Source of the DNA: an uncultured Bacillota bacterium
GTDB lineage: Bacteria > Bacillota > Clostridia > Tissierellales > Tissierellaceae
DNA length: 23,866 nt
Reading direction: 5' to 3'
Assembly (NCBI GenBank): GCA_937951995.1
Contig: CALGAG010000087.1
Coordinates: 1 to 23,866 of the forward strand
Shown: positions 16,245 through 23,859 of the stretch, one piece after another
Position numbering within the stretch: position 1 is the first letter of the stretch
Layout: every line of letters starts with the position of its first letter
Made by a program: the position numbers and the translations under genes
The notes under the pieces: model-generated
Database searches by the model: none
Seen by the model: the letters and a program-made list of their open reading frames with translations, nothing else
What the model was told of the DNA's origin: nothing

Positions 16245-16289
16245 ATAGGTACTCCTCTCAAAATATCTTCCTTAATCTATATCATTCCT

Positions 16290-16318
16290 ATTATAGTAAA
16301 GATTGACTGCATTTACCA
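16290..16318 (-). promoter_or_regulatory. Candidate sigma-A promoter of mraY
   Basis: A perfect -10 TATAAT (16295 to 16290 on the minus strand) lies about 45 bp before the mraY start. With a 17-bp spacer the -35 would be TGGTAA, only a partial match to TTGACA. The gap is otherwise AT-rich and untranslated. Confidence 0.5.
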
Positions 16319-16337
16319 GACATATTTATTGACTTCC

Positions 16338-16367
16338 GAACAAGAAAGACAACACAAGGTTGTCTTT
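16338..16367 (-). terminator. Hairpin terminator after the PBP gene
   Basis: AAAGACAAC and GTTGTCTTT (arms 16345-16353 and 16359-16367) make a perfect 9-bp stem with a 5-base loop overlapping the stop codon. On the minus strand it continues TTTCTTGTT, a weak T-rich tail. It probably reduces read-through into mraY. Confidence 0.6.
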
Positions 16368-18387
16368 AATTGGAAGTATCATTATCCTCGTTGGTCAAGA
16401 CTGGGTTGCTCCTGCCATCCTCCAGATACAGATCAATTATGGATCCCTTGCTTACCTCTACCCCAGGTGAAGGATATTGATCCAATACCAAGGTGTCAGT
16501 ATTGAAATCCTCATACTCTGTTGTGTACTTAAGCTCCAGGTCAGTAAGTTCTTTTCCAGCCCGATTAATTGAGATATTCCTGACATCAGGGACCAGGACT
16601 GTTTCTTTTGTTGCTTCCAGCTCCTCATCCGTGTACTTTCTGGGTACCTCCAGATAGTTGAGGGTCTTTTCTATTACACTTGCTGCTGGAGGACCTGCAA
16701 CCGTACCTCCGTAGTAGATGCCTTTTGGCTCATCCACAATAACCAATACAGCTAGTCTTGGATCGTCAACAGGTGCCAAGCCTCCAAATGAAGAGATATA
16801 TTTCCCGTCCACATACCTTCCGTCTATTATCTTCTGGGCTGTACCGGTCTTTCCACCTATTCTGTAGCCAGGCACATAGGCCCTTCTGCCTGTTCCCTCC
16901 AGGACCGTAAGCTCCAGCATATCCAAAAGTTCATTTGCGGTTGCTTCTGAGATCACCTGTCTTCTGATTTCAGGTTCAAAGAGGTCTACAATGTTTCCAT
17001 CAGAATCAGCAAGGCCTTTGACTATGTGGGGTGTCATAAGGTTTCCACCACTGCCTATAACTGAAATTGCATTTACCATCTGAATTGGAGTGACAGCAAT
17101 GCCGTGTCCATAGGAAAGGGTGGCAAGATTCACTTCCCTTATGCTCTCAGTCCCTGATGGAATTATGCCCCTTTGTTCACCAAGGAGGTCAATGCCTGTC
17201 ACCTCTCCAAAGCCAAAGGCCTTGATATATTCATACATCTTCTCAGTCCCAAGTTCTCTGGCCATGTTTACAAAGGCAACATTGCAGGAATTGCTGAAGG
17301 CCGTAGAGAAGTCCTGGTCCTGATGGGGATCGTACCAGCTGGAGCATCTAAGGACAACTCCTGGAATATCACGGATAAATCCATTGCAGTAGTAATGGGA
17401 ATCTAGATTTGCCGACCCCTCCTCCAATGCCGCAGCTGCAGTTACTATCTTAAAGGTTGAACCAGGCTCATAAATGTCATTGATTGCATAGTTTCTCCAC
17501 ATCTCAAACCATTTTTGCTGCTGGTCCTCAAATGGCAGGGATTGCCATTGGTTGTTCAGGTCCTCATCCAGGGCCATCCTGGGATTGTTGGGGTCGTAGT
17601 CAGGCTTGTTTGCCATGGCCAAGACCTCTCCTGTAGCAGGATCCATAACGATTATGGAAACGCTTTTTGCCTGATTCTTCTCCAGTGCCTCCTGAGCAGC
17701 CTCCTCAGCAAAGCCCTGTATGATTTCGTCTATGGTCAAGACTACAGATGTCCCATCCTCCGGATTATGGATTCTTTCGCTTCCGTAGGGCAGCTGCCTG
17801 TTGTCCCTGTCGGTGGCCTTTACCCATATTCCTGGAACTCCCGACAAATACTGGTCATACACCCTTTCTATTCCGTAAAGGCCATTGTTGTCAATGTCTG
17901 TAAATCCAAGTATATAGGATGCGAAATTGCCGAATGGGTAGTATCTCTTGTTGTCGTCAACAATTGATATCCCTCCTATTCCAAGTTCACGTACCATTTC
18001 TGCCTCTTCCCTTGTTATCCATTGCTTAAGCTTGACAACAGGGCTATCCCTCCTTAGGCTTTCAAGTATTTCACTGCTGTCCACCTTAAGTATTGGCTGG
18101 AGTCTCATGGCTGCCTCTTCAGGATTATCCACATCTGAAGGGCTTGCCCATACGGTAAAGGAGGTTACATTCACTGCAAGCTTCCTTCCCTTTCTGTCGT
18201 ATATTATTCCCCTGTCGGATTTTAGGTTGATTGCCTTGGTCCACTGTTGCATGGCACCACGTTTGTATTCAGCACCCTCGATCACCTGAACCCTTACAAG
18301 CCTGTATCCTAAAAAAAACACGATTAAGGTCACTACCAGTATGGCAAACCTTAATCGTTTCTTGGTTGATTTGTTTATTTCGTGCAA
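16366..18387 (-). CDS. Class B penicillin-binding transpeptidase (FtsI/SpoVD type) with PASTA domain
   Basis: Peptidoglycan DD-transpeptidase of 673 residues. One N-terminal membrane helix (about 13-33) is followed by the dimerisation/pedestal domain and the transpeptidase domain with the three active-site motifs: STFK (Ser310), SCN (367-369) and KTG (513-515). A C-terminal PASTA domain (about 596-657, VLVPDVRNISI) follows. Bacillus SpoVD has a PASTA domain, and its position between ftsL and mraY fits FtsI or SpoVD. Cys334, Cys348, Cys368 and His331/His355 cluster near the active site. Two of these cysteines fall at nearly the same distance from the serine (+38, +58) as the SpoVD redox pair I recall (Cys332/351, Ser294). 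The start is TTG (18385-18387), 7 bases after GGAGG. Only one such PBP is present here. Confidence 0.93.
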   Translation of the reverse strand: MHEINKSTKKRLRFAILVVTLIVFFLGYRLVRVQVIEGAEYKRGAMQQWTKAINLKSDRGIIYDRKGRKLAVNVTSFTVWASPSDVDNPEEAAMRLQPILKVDSSEILESLRRDSPVVKLKQWITREEAEMVRELGIGGISIVDDNKRYYPFGNFASYILGFTDIDNNGLYGIERVYDQYLSGVPGIWVKATDRDNRQLPYGSERIHNPEDGTSVVLTIDEIIQGFAEEAAQEALEKNQAKSVSIIVMDPATGEVLAMANKPDYDPNNPRMALDEDLNNQWQSLPFEDQQQKWFEMWRNYAINDIYEPGSTFKIVTAAAALEEGSANLDSHYYCNGFIRDIPGVVLRCSSWYDPHQDQDFSTAFSNSCNVAFVNMARELGTEKMYEYIKAFGFGEVTGIDLLGEQRGIIPSGTESIREVNLATLSYGHGIAVTPIQMVNAISVIGSGGNLMTPHIVKGLADSDGNIVDLFEPEIRRQVISEATANELLDMLELTVLEGTGRRAYVPGYRIGGKTGTAQKIIDGRYVDGKYISSFGGLAPVDDPRLAVLVIVDEPKGIYYGGTVAGPPAASVIEKTLNYLEVPRKYTDEELEATKETVLVPDVRNISINRAGKELTDLELKYTTEYEDFNTDTLVLDQYPSPGVEVSKGSIIDLYLEDGRSNPVLTNEDNDTSN

Positions 18388-18398
18388 TGATATCCCTC

Positions 18399-18845
18399 CT
18401 AATAAAGGCTGGCAAATAAACCGATTACATTTCTAATCTTATCCTGGAAGCTAGCCTGATAGGCATCGATGGTTACTGTTTCATTAACTGTGATATATTC
18501 AATCTGGCCCTCTTCTGGGTAGATCATCCCAAGGCTGTTTTTCGCCTGTTCACCAATCAATGTAGTATTTTTCAAGCCTTCCATTGTTCCAGAAAGATCC
18601 TGCTTCAATTTTGCAAGTTCAGTGGCTTCATTTTCCAGTTTGCTTATTTCCAATCTCATAGAAGTTATTTTAGCATATCCTTGTAGTATAAATAAAGAAG
18701 TACTTAATAAAATAATTGCAAGGGCTATATACATTTGTCTATTTAGGGCATGGCTTTTTCTCCGAACTACTTTTCGGACTGTTTTCTGTTTTTTCTCACC
18801 TATGTATTCTGGGTATTGATCATACAGTGCTTTTGCCGCCATCAT
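18399..18845 (-). CDS. ftsL: FtsL-like division protein
   Basis: Short bitopic protein of 148 residues with a basic cytoplasmic tail (about 19-36, including KKQKTVRKVVRRK), one transmembrane helix (about 38-56) and a heptad-rich coiled coil just outside (SMRLEISKLENEATELAKLKQDL). This is the FtsL/DivIC architecture. FtsL sequences diverge greatly, so the call rests on topology and position between rsmH and the PBP gene, exactly where ftsL sits in dcw clusters. The start codon is one of two consecutive ATGs after GGGGG. The PBP gene's ribosome site overlaps the ftsL stop (TAGGAGG). Confidence 0.85.
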   Translation of the reverse strand: MMAAKALYDQYPEYIGEKKQKTVRKVVRRKSHALNRQMYIALAIILLSTSLFILQGYAKITSMRLEISKLENEATELAKLKQDLSGTMEGLKNTTLIGEQAKNSLGMIYPEEGQIEYITVNETVTIDAYQASFQDKIRNVIGLFASLY

Positions 18846-18868
18846 AAGATTGCCCCCTTTACAAGTGT

Positions 18869-19801
18869 CTATATTCGTTCAGCCACTCTAAGCTTTGCCG
18901 ACCTGCTTCTTGGATTTGCATTTAGCTCCTCTTCACCTGGTACAATAGGTTTTCTGGTTATAATCTCAATCTCTCTTCTCTTTTGGCAAATACAGGTTGG
19001 AAATTCCGGTGGACAGATGCAATCCTTGTATAGATCCTTGAATTGGTCCTTAACAATCCTATCCTCCAGGGAATGAAAGGTAATTATTGCCAATCTTCCA
19101 CCTGGCTTGAGGCATTCCACCATTTCCCCTATGGCTCTTTTCAGAACGTCCAGCTCCCCGTTCACCTCTATCCTTATTGCCTGAAATGTCTTTTTGGCTG
19201 GATGGTGTCCCTCCATCCTGACCTTCTTTGGTATGGCCTTTTTTATGACCGTCACAAGCTCCATGGTTGTGTCGATTGGTTTTTCAGACCTTTCCCTGAC
19301 AATGAACTCAGCTATTCTCTTTCCCCACTTTTCCTCTCCATACTCCAGGAATATTCTGGTTAATTCCTCAGAGGAGTAGTTGTTGACAACATCCCATGCT
19401 GAGAAGTCGCTGGTGGTGTCCATTCTCATGTCCAAGGGTGCATCCTTGTTGTGGGAAAATCCCCTTTCCTCGGTATCCAGCTGGTGGGATGATACCCCCA
19501 GGTCAAGCAATATTCCATCTACCTTTTCTATGTTCAAGTCCTTCAATACTTCCTTCATGTTCACGTAGTTTGAATGGACTAGGGTAACCTTGTCAATGTG
19601 ATCCTTGAGTACTTCCCTTGATTTTTCAAGAGCATTAAGATCCTGGTCTATTCCAACAAGTCTTCCACTTGTGAGTCTCTTTACTATTTCCCTGGAATGC
19701 CCTGCCCCTCCGAGAGTCCCATCCACATAAATCCCATCCTCCTTGATGGCTAGCCCTTCAAGTACCTCATTCAGCAAAACTGAAACGTGATGAAATTCCA
19801 T
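18869..19801 (-). CDS. rsmH: RsmH (MraW), 16S rRNA C1402 N4-methyltransferase
   Basis: S-adenosylmethionine-dependent methyltransferase of 310 residues acting on N4 of C1402 in 16S rRNA. The SAM site is visible as VDGTLGGAGHSREI (about 26-39), followed by LVGIDQDLNAL. Further family marks are DGILLDLGVSSHQLD, RGFSHNKDAPLDMRM and, near the C-terminus, ITFHSLEDRIVK and NPRSRSAKLRV. The ATG (19799-19801) follows AAGGGGG. As in nearly all dcw clusters it comes second, 29 bp after mraZ. Confidence 0.97.
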   Translation of the reverse strand: MEFHHVSVLLNEVLEGLAIKEDGIYVDGTLGGAGHSREIVKRLTSGRLVGIDQDLNALEKSREVLKDHIDKVTLVHSNYVNMKEVLKDLNIEKVDGILLDLGVSSHQLDTEERGFSHNKDAPLDMRMDTTSDFSAWDVVNNYSSEELTRIFLEYGEEKWGKRIAEFIVRERSEKPIDTTMELVTVIKKAIPKKVRMEGHHPAKKTFQAIRIEVNGELDVLKRAIGEMVECLKPGGRLAIITFHSLEDRIVKDQFKDLYKDCICPPEFPTCICQKRREIEIITRKPIVPGEEELNANPRSRSAKLRVAERI

Positions 19802-19830
19802 GTGAACACCCCCTTAATTTCCTGATTATA

Positions 19831-20262
19831 TTAAATCCCAAGCTCTGCCATTTTCTCTGCGATGCTGTCATAGCTTAGACTATCGTCATCATTGTAGCTA
19901 TCCCATTCTTCCTTGCTCCATATTTCAAGTCTTGTGGATACACCAATTACCACGGTGTCCTTCAACAACTTGGAGTGGTCTCTTAGGTTGCCTGGTATAA
20001 GGACTCTCCCCTGCTTGTCCAGTATGCATTCGGTGGCTCCTGAAAAGAAGAATCTGACGAAGGCTCTGGCATCCTTGTTTGTCATTGGCAGGCTTTTCAG
20101 CTTGTCCTCGACAATTTTCCACTCATCCTTTGGGTAAACAAAGAGGCAATTGTCAAGACCCTTGGTCATTACAAACTCGTCACCGAGAGGATCTCTGAAC
20201 TTTGAAGGGATAATGAGTCTTCCCTTTCCATCGATAGTATGTTGATATTCACCTATAAACAT
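19831..20262 (-). CDS. mraZ: MraZ, transcriptional regulator of the dcw cluster
   Basis: DNA-binding regulator of 143 residues built from two tandem SpoVT/AbrB-like swapped-hairpin repeats, each with a DxxGR core: DGKGRLIIP (from residue 11) and DKQGRVLIP (from residue 82). The frame is open to a GTG at 20274, but that codon sits in the ribosome site. ATG 20260-20262 gives the conserved MFIGEYQHTID start. In studied bacteria MraZ binds repeated boxes before its own gene and represses the cluster. A 10-bp-phased set of AAAGTGG-like boxes lies directly upstream here, so autoregulation is likely. Confidence 0.97.
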   Translation of the reverse strand: MFIGEYQHTIDGKGRLIIPSKFRDPLGDEFVMTKGLDNCLFVYPKDEWKIVEDKLKSLPMTNKDARAFVRFFFSGATECILDKQGRVLIPGNLRDHSKLLKDTVVIGVSTRLEIWSKEEWDSYNDDDSLSYDSIAEKMAELGI

Positions 20263-20270
20263 ACTCTTCT

Positions 20271-20317
20271 CCACCTTTGCCGTTTATTTACCACTTTCCT
20301 CCACTTCGCCCCACTTT
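20271..20317 (-). promoter_or_regulatory. MraZ operator: phased AAAGTGG boxes
   Basis: Read on the minus strand, AAAGTGG (20317-20311), GAAGTGG (20307-20301) and AAAGTGG (20297-20291) recur with exact 10-bp phase. The next phase position (20287-20281) is degenerate, and a fourth box AAGGTGG (20277-20271) follows in phase and doubles as the mraZ ribosome site. This agrees with the AAAGTG-type direct repeats I recall for MraZ. The boxes start at about +1 of the predicted transcript. Confidence 0.85.
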
Positions 20318-20323
20318 GTATCT

Positions 20324-20352
20324 ATTTTACCCTAAAGCTCAGTTTTTATCCA
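20324..20352 (-). promoter_or_regulatory. Sigma-A-like promoter of the dcw cluster (mraZ)
   Basis: On the minus strand, TGGATA (20352-20347), a 17-bp spacer and TAAAAT (20329-20324) form a -35/-10 pair, matching the consensus at four and five of six positions. The predicted start falls at about 20317, the first MraZ box. Confidence 0.65.
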
Positions 20353-20403
20353 CCATTTTAGTTGGATAAAGTGTGGTTTTGGGACTTTAGTCCTGGTGTT
20401 TGG

Positions 20404-20440
20404 ACAAAACAAAACCCCGAGAGTCCATCTCCCGGGGTTT
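20404..20440 (-). terminator. Intrinsic terminator after lgt
   Basis: Arms 20412-20423 and 20429-20440 form a 12-bp GC-rich stem (CCCCGGGAG core, with one G-U pair in the minus-strand RNA) and a 5-base loop, followed by TTTGTTTTG. It separates the ymfF-ymfH-lgt unit from the mraZ promoter. Confidence 0.92.
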
Positions 20441-20471
20441 GTTATAGACTGTTCAGTTCTCTGATACCTTC

Positions 20472-21209
20472 CTAAAGGCTGCCTTCAGAGGTCTTTCTCT
20501 TCCTGTGGAGAAGTGCGCCCCCAACTACAATAATCAATACACTAATAAGCTGTGCCACCCTAAAGGATCCAAGCATAAGGCTGTCAGTTCTCAATCCCTC
20601 TATGAAGAACCTTGCCAGTGAGTAAAGAATTACATATAGGAGGAATATCTCTCCCTCCACCTTGGATTTTTTTCGATACCAGATCAAAAACATAAATACA
20701 AGCAGGTTCCATATTGACTCGTACAGAAATGTTGGGTGGACCTTTACCCCATCCACCATTATTCCCCAGGGAAGGTCTGTTGGCCCTCCATGGGCCTCCT
20801 GGTTTGCAAAATTACCCCATCTCCCAATGGCTTGGCCCAGTATTAGACTTGGGGCCGCAACATCCGCCAGGGTCCAGAATTTCAGCTTTTTTATCCTGGT
20901 GAAGATAATTGCAACCAGGGCTCCACCTATTACAGCTCCGTGGATTGCCAGCCCTCCACCTCTGATATTCAGTATTTGGCCTGGGTTGGAGCTGTAGTAG
21001 TCCCAAGAGAAAACAACGTAATAAAGTCTTGCAAAAAGAATTGCCACAGGTACTGCGAAAAGTAGAAAGTCTATAAAGGTTTCCTCTTTGATTCCCTTTC
21101 TTCCCGCTTCCTTGGTCGCAATCAAAGTTCCAATCATCACTGCTATTGCTATTAGCAATCCATACCATCGAACCTCTAGTCCGAATATTGAAAATGCTAC
21201 CGGATCCAT
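20472..21209 (-). CDS. lgt: Lgt, prolipoprotein diacylglyceryl transferase
   Basis: Integral membrane enzyme that transfers diacylglycerol from phosphatidylglycerol to the lipobox cysteine of prolipoproteins, the first lipoprotein-maturation step. The 245-residue protein has about seven hydrophobic segments, the N-terminal FGLEVRWYG, GGGLAIHGAVIGG (His90) and the Lgt signature GRWGNFANQEAHGG (129-142). AAGGTGG lies 7 bases before the ATG. It begins 14 bp after ymfH and ends before a clear terminator. Nothing unusual is seen in the protein. Confidence 0.97.
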   Translation of the reverse strand: MDPVAFSIFGLEVRWYGLLIAIAVMIGTLIATKEAGRKGIKEETFIDFLLFAVPVAILFARLYYVVFSWDYYSSNPGQILNIRGGGLAIHGAVIGGALVAIIFTRIKKLKFWTLADVAAPSLILGQAIGRWGNFANQEAHGGPTDLPWGIMVDGVKVHPTFLYESIWNLLVFMFLIWYRKKSKVEGEIFLLYVILYSLARFFIEGLRTDSLMLGSFRVAQLISVLIIVVGGALLHRKRKTSEGSL

Positions 21210-21223
21210 TATTTAACCACCTT

Positions 21224-22519
21224 TCAATTATTGCCTGATTCCATTTCAGGCCAGATTATTGAGATTACACTTTTTTCCTCTGTGAAGTGGCTCTCGAACC
21301 TTGTGATGATATCTTCAAAGGTTATTTCATTTAGGACATCAAGGTAATCTATAAGCAAAAAGTCCTGAAAGTATAAATCTGTAAGGTTGTTGGCAATAAA
21401 TTCTATTGAATTGAAACCCGTTAAAAATCCCCCTATTTCCTTCTTCTTTATTCTTGAGAAGGCTTCCTGGGTCAAATACCTTTCAGGCTTCTTAAACATT
21501 GCCATGATTCTATTGTATACTTCCTGTGGCTTGTCGCTCTGACCAGCTATCAGGGAGTGTCCGTATGTCCTCTTACCAGTGTAGTATGCTCCAAAGCTAC
21601 TGTCCACAAGACCCTCCGAATACAGTTCATTGTAGAACTCCGAGCTGCTGGTAAAGAGCATGTCCAGGATCATATTTGTAATAATATCCTTCTTGACGGC
21701 TTCCTTGCCTGTTAGACCCAGGTCTCTATCCTTGACCCCGATATTGAAAAGGGGCTTGGATGTCATCATTCTCTCTTCGATTGACTTTAAGAGGATTTCA
21801 TCCGGCTCATCCGCTACTATCCTTTCCACCCTATCCAAGGTAGTAGGATATTCCTTGCCTGCATTTTCCACGGTTCTTATTATTTCATCCCCATCCAGGT
21901 CACCCACTACGAAAAGTACCATGTTACCTGGATTATAGAATGTCCTGTAAGCTGTATCCAAATCTTGCTTGGTGATTTTGTGTATGCTCTCAACCGTACC
22001 TGCAATATCAGTTCTAACGGAATGTCTGTGGTACATTGCCTTTAGGGTGTTGAAAAACACAACCCATTTGGGATTATCCTGGTACATCTGGATTTCCTGG
22101 GCAATTATTCCTTTTTCCTTTTCAACGTTCTCTTCAGTTAGATAGGGGCTCTGTACAAATTTGACAAGGAGCTCAAGATTCTGGTAGAAATTGTCGGTTG
22201 AATAGAATAGGTATGAAGTCTGATTGAAGTTTGTATATGCATTTACATAGGCTCCCTGGGATGAGAATTTTTGAAAAATATCTTCATCAGGTTCCTCAAA
22301 CAGCTTGTGTTCAAGAAAATGAGCTATCCCTTCAGGTAGTTCCACAGGTTCATTTTCGCCCAATGGAAGGAAAACATTGTCAGTGGAACCATAATTTGCA
22401 GTGAAAATCGCATACTTCTTGGTAAATCCCTTCTTTGGAAAATAAAACAGGTTTATTCCATTTTCCAGTTCCTTATGGTATATTTCTTCCCTTAAATTTT
22501 CATTTCTAATTGTTTTCAT
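21224..22519 (-). CDS. ymfH: M16-family peptidase YmfH (EF-P 5-aminopentanol modification-associated; PGAP YfmH)
   Basis: Pitrilysin-type (M16) protein of 431 residues. It keeps the inverted zinc motif HFLEH (67-71, in EGIAHFLEHKLFE) and a downstream glutamate region EKEKGIIAQEIQMYQD (third ligand probably Glu142), so it should be the catalytic partner. In B. subtilis the ymfF-ymfH pair has been linked to maturation of the 5-aminopentanol modification on elongation factor P; substrate and mechanism are not shown by this sequence. The ATG (22517-22519) lies 6 bases after GGGAGG; the frame upstream to 22543 only overlaps ymfF. It overlaps the ymfF end by 14 bp, as expected for a heterodimer. 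Confidence 0.88.
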   Translation of the reverse strand: MKTIRNENLREEIYHKELENGINLFYFPKKGFTKKYAIFTANYGSTDNVFLPLGENEPVELPEGIAHFLEHKLFEEPDEDIFQKFSSQGAYVNAYTNFNQTSYLFYSTDNFYQNLELLVKFVQSPYLTEENVEKEKGIIAQEIQMYQDNPKWVVFFNTLKAMYHRHSVRTDIAGTVESIHKITKQDLDTAYRTFYNPGNMVLFVVGDLDGDEIIRTVENAGKEYPTTLDRVERIVADEPDEILLKSIEERMMTSKPLFNIGVKDRDLGLTGKEAVKKDIITNMILDMLFTSSSEFYNELYSEGLVDSSFGAYYTGKRTYGHSLIAGQSDKPQEVYNRIMAMFKKPERYLTQEAFSRIKKKEIGGFLTGFNSIEFIANNLTDLYFQDFLLIDYLDVLNEITFEDIITRFESHFTEEKSVISIIWPEMESGNN

Positions 22520-23792
22520 GTTCCACCTCCCTGTCCAATCCATCCATAAAGTAGATGGTATCCAGGTTAACCTTGCCCATGGCTTTTATAATATCTTCCC
22601 TTGTCACCTCTTCAAGCTCTTGGATCATTTCCTCCAAACTTCTCTGGTCATTTGAAATGATCTTTCCAAAAACAAATTCCGACATAAGCTGTGGACTATC
22701 AATAATTGACTCACTGGATGTTCGGACTGATTTCTTTGCAATCTCCATGTCCTCATCTGAAAAGTTTCCCATGACCATTTCCCTTAAACCTTCATTGACA
22801 AGGTCCAATGTCTTTTGGTAGTTCTGGAACTCAATTCCTGCATCCAAGAGTACAAGGGATTTGTGCTTTACAATACTAGATGAAACATAATAGGCAAGGC
22901 TATGCTTTTCCCTTACATTCCTAAAGAGTATTGAATTGGGCCCTCCACCAAAGATTTCATTCCCCAGGAGCAAGCCATTGTATAACTTGTCCTCATAGGG
23001 TATGCCTGCCCTGTATCCCAATACCAGCTTGCCTTGGGCCACTGACATCCTATCCCTGACCTGGTTCCTGCTCTGGGATTTTTCCACTATGGTCTCCCTT
23101 GGTACAAATGTAACCGCTTCTCTGTCCATGAACTCCTCTGGGATGATCCCTTCCAAATTCAAATTATTATCGTGGCCGGTGTAAACTATTTCAATCTGGC
23201 TGGTGGAAAGAACCTTTCTGTAATGGTCATAGAGGATCTTCCCGTCTATTTGAGGGACATCCTCCTGGTAGCCACCGGGATAAATGCTGAATTTTTCACC
23301 CTTGCACATCTCTTCTATACATCTGTTTATTGCATAGGTCCTCTTATCGTTGATCTTATTGTTAATCCTGGTAATGAGGTTATTCTTTTCCTGTTCAAGG
23401 TATTCCCTGGAGAATGAACCATCTTCCATATACGGGTCAAATATTACCTCCCTGAACATCTGAAGAATATCACTGTCCAAGCCTTCTTCCCCAGTGTATC
23501 TTCCATCTGCCCACTCCATGGAGAACTTTATGATTTGCCTCTCTCCTCTTCTGGATGCACTGATTCTCAGGTTGGCCCCAAAAAGTTCTTCCAGCCTCCT
23601 CTTGAGACTAAGGGTGCTTGGATGATTCTTGGTCCCCCTTTCCAAAACCATTGGCAGCAATGAGTTCAAGGTGACCTCCGCCCTGTCAAGAGGTCTGATC
23701 ATATATACTCCTAAATAATTGGATTTAAACTTATCTGTATAGGTCAGGTTTATATTCAAACCATTTCCTATTTCCTTTCTCGTGGATTCCAT
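22506..23792 (-). CDS. ymfF: M16-family peptidase-like YmfF (EF-P 5-aminopentanol modification-associated; PGAP YfmF)
   Basis: M16-fold protein of 428 residues that lacks the HxxEH zinc motif: the equivalent place reads LPMVLERGTKNHPS. It keeps the C-terminal-half signature FRNVREKHSLAYYVSSS, whose Arg/Tyr pair helps bind substrate in M16 enzymes. Such non-zinc subunits pair with a zinc-bearing one, here YmfH, encoded immediately downstream with overlap. ATG 23790-23792 is chosen because GGAGGGATTGGAGG precedes it; the frame remains open to 23828 but has no better start. The link with EF-P modification is family knowledge, not visible in the sequence. Confidence 0.86.
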   Translation of the reverse strand: MESTRKEIGNGLNINLTYTDKFKSNYLGVYMIRPLDRAEVTLNSLLPMVLERGTKNHPSTLSLKRRLEELFGANLRISASRRGERQIIKFSMEWADGRYTGEEGLDSDILQMFREVIFDPYMEDGSFSREYLEQEKNNLITRINNKINDKRTYAINRCIEEMCKGEKFSIYPGGYQEDVPQIDGKILYDHYRKVLSTSQIEIVYTGHDNNLNLEGIIPEEFMDREAVTFVPRETIVEKSQSRNQVRDRMSVAQGKLVLGYRAGIPYEDKLYNGLLLGNEIFGGGPNSILFRNVREKHSLAYYVSSSIVKHKSLVLLDAGIEFQNYQKTLDLVNEGLREMVMGNFSDEDMEIAKKSVRTSSESIIDSPQLMSEFVFGKIISNDQRSLEEMIQELEEVTREDIIKAMGKVNLDTIYFMDGLDREVEHENN

Positions 23793-23853
23793 GCCTCCAA
23801 TCCCTCCTTCCTTTGTTCTACAAAACATTTATTACCCCTAGAATTAATTCCTA

Positions 23854-23859
23854 ATTATA
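23854..23859 (-). promoter_or_regulatory. Candidate -10 box before ymfF
   Basis: TATAAT on the minus strand, about 62 bp before the ymfF ATG, followed by the 10-bp palindrome GAATTAATTC (23841-23850). The -35 would lie beyond the window edge, so the promoter cannot be confirmed. Confidence 0.35.

Noticed and set aside
23841..23850. Palindrome GAATTAATTC as an operator
   Set aside because: Ten AT-rich bases are easily found by chance, and the promoter it would overlap is cut by the window edge.
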